Below, piece by piece: positions 6,410 through 7,382 of a DNA stretch of 7,382 nt. The stretch spans positions 1-7,382 of the forward strand of contig JAJYYW010000063.1 of NCBI GenBank assembly GCA_021800575.1, written 5' to 3'. Source of the DNA: a bacterium. GTDB lineage: Bacteria > JAMCPX01. Below the pieces are notes generated by a model. The model did no database searches. It worked only from the letters and a program-made list of their open reading frames with translations, and was not told where the DNA came from. How positions within the stretch are numbered: the stretch's first letter is position 1; the number at the start of each line of letters is the position of its first letter. The translations under genes and the position numbers were made by a program.

Positions 6410-7382
6410 TAATTTCTGCTTATGAATAGCTTCATCACCAGCATGCCTATCACCAGTACTGATGCCGCCAGCGATAGGATCAATCCGACAGAAAACAGCC
6501 GGGGCGCATAGACAACGGTGACCGTGTAGCTGCCCACGGGCAGACTGATGCCCTGGAACAGCTCATTCACGTGGTCCAGGGGCACCTGTCTGTTGTCGAT
6601 ATACGCGTGCCAGCCCGGGTAGAAGGGTTCATTGATAACGAGAAAGCCGGGGCTGCCGGCATTGACCCTGAGTACATGTTCTCCGGGCACATTCCTGATA
6701 TCCTTGAGGCGTATGTTATCATTATCCGGCACGCTGCTGCTGTCGATCCCCTCCACCAGCGCTGTATGCAGGAGCCATGGTTCATGCCGATCGAGGATCC
6801 CGAGCGCCTCCTGTCCGCTGGCAACAGGACGAACGCTGTCCGCCAGATATACGACGGGCTTCGCGTCAGGGTTTTCCCAGATGCAGATATCCTGATAACA
6901 GTGTACCTTGGTATAGTCCGAAGCAGGCATGACCGTGGATGCGGTAAACAGCAGGTACCGGATACCCGCAATGCTGGCAATAGTATGGTCCGGCGGCACC
7001 TCTGGCCGTGATCGCGGATCGCTGCCGTTGTTCCCGAGCAGGGGCGTGCCCCCCGGGAACAGCGCGAACAGGAACCGCTGGTACCGCAGGGAAACGGTTA
7101 TATCGTAGCCGCTGAAAAACCGGATGCCGTAATTCATGTTCAGGTCCGGTACCATGATATCATCGCCCGCGTAGCAGGTGTACGCCGGCGTGCTGAGCTG
7201 TACCAGTTTCCGGATAAGCGGCGTTGTGGCCGTCAGTGCCGCGGCAGGAGGATCAGGGTTATAGTTCACGCCGAAGAGAAACAGGTCTGTAACTGTCAGC
7301 AGGACCAGGGCCGCTCCCGCCGTTCGTGGCGCAGATCGTGCCCGTACCAGGATCAGGACTGCACCGCCGAGAAAGAATGCGG
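6409..7382 (-). CDS. YfhO-family membrane protein, C-terminal part (5' end beyond window)
   Basis: This is the last 323 residues of a YfhO-type integral membrane protein, a family with many N-terminal membrane helices followed by an extracytoplasmic domain and a final helix. Some members are linked to glycosylation of surface polymers such as lipoteichoic acid, and many are uncharacterised. Visible from the edge inward are two hydrophobic segments (AFFLGGAVLILV and ALVLLTVTDLFLFG), the junction DLFLFGVNYNP that often marks the start of the outer domain, the hallmark FYPGWHAYID (6595-6624), and LPVGSYTVTVVYAP leading into a C-terminal membrane helix and a short KLFISRN tail. The frame is open to the right edge, so the GTG at 7269 is an internal Val codon, not a start. 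The gene converges on the C45 lipoprotein gene, and no functional link with it is evident. Confidence 0.85.
   Translation of the reverse strand, partial: AFFLGGAVLILVRARSAPRTAGAALVLLTVTDLFLFGVNYNPDPPAAALTATTPLIRKLVQLSTPAYTCYAGDDIMVPDLNMNYGIRFFSGYDITVSLRYQRFLFALFPGGTPLLGNNGSDPRSRPEVPPDHTIASIAGIRYLLFTASTVMPASDYTKVHCYQDICIWENPDAKPVVYLADSVRPVASGQEALGILDRHEPWLLHTALVEGIDSSSVPDNDNIRLKDIRNVPGEHVLRVNAGSPGFLVINEPFYPGWHAYIDNRQVPLDHVNELFQGISLPVGSYTVTVVYAPRLFSVGLILSLAASVLVIGMLVMKLFISRN

Noticed and set aside
7267..7269. GTG as the start of a separate short minus-strand gene
   Set aside because: The frame stays open to the window edge and the upstream translation contains membrane segments that continue the YfhO pattern.

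Overview
The window is an ordinary-looking, gene-dense stretch of a GC-rich bacterial chromosome. It holds five genes on the plus strand and one on the minus strand, and no stretch over 300 bases lacks a gene. Two plus-strand products carry clear lipoprotein signal peptides with Ser at +2, which fits a diderm (Gram-negative) cell with an outer membrane. The gene set (AmrS-type radical SAM enzyme, endonuclease Q, YfhO) fits an anaerobic or microaerophilic bacterium such as a member of Desulfobacterota or Nitrospirota. That placement is a guess from gene content and base composition, not something the sequence proves. No tRNA, rRNA, CRISPR array, transposase or phage gene was seen.

Layout. 1-800: 3' part of a radical SAM enzyme of the AmmeMemoRadiSam system (AmrS), cut by the window edge. 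797-2065: endonuclease Q-type PHP-domain DNA repair nuclease, overlapping AmrS by ATGA. 2069-3649: secreted GH5 lipoprotein resembling endoglycoceramidases, 3 bases after the nuclease, with its ribosome binding site inside the end of the nuclease gene. 3637-4560: class II fructose-bisphosphate aldolase, overlapping the GH5 gene by 13 bases. A 62-base gap follows, with a weak candidate promoter. 4623-6332: a second lipoprotein, a C45-type (AAT-like) Ntn hydrolase. 6333-6408: a short, extremely AT-rich convergent intergenic region with an inverted repeat, probably a bidirectional terminator. 6409-7382 minus: C-terminal part of a YfhO-family membrane protein that runs off the right edge.

How they may work together. 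The first four genes are packed without gaps and look like one transcription unit with translational coupling, although their functions (radical SAM chemistry, DNA repair, glycolipid or glycan hydrolysis, central carbon aldolase) are not an obvious pathway. The most suggestive link is between the two cell-surface lipoproteins. One looks like a glycosidase that cuts the sugar from a glycosphingolipid-like substrate. The other is an amide hydrolase or acyltransferase of a superfamily that also includes N-acyl amidases. Together they could dismantle or remodel an N-acylated glycolipid outside the cell. That idea is inference only. I saw no strong evidence for a wholly new system here.
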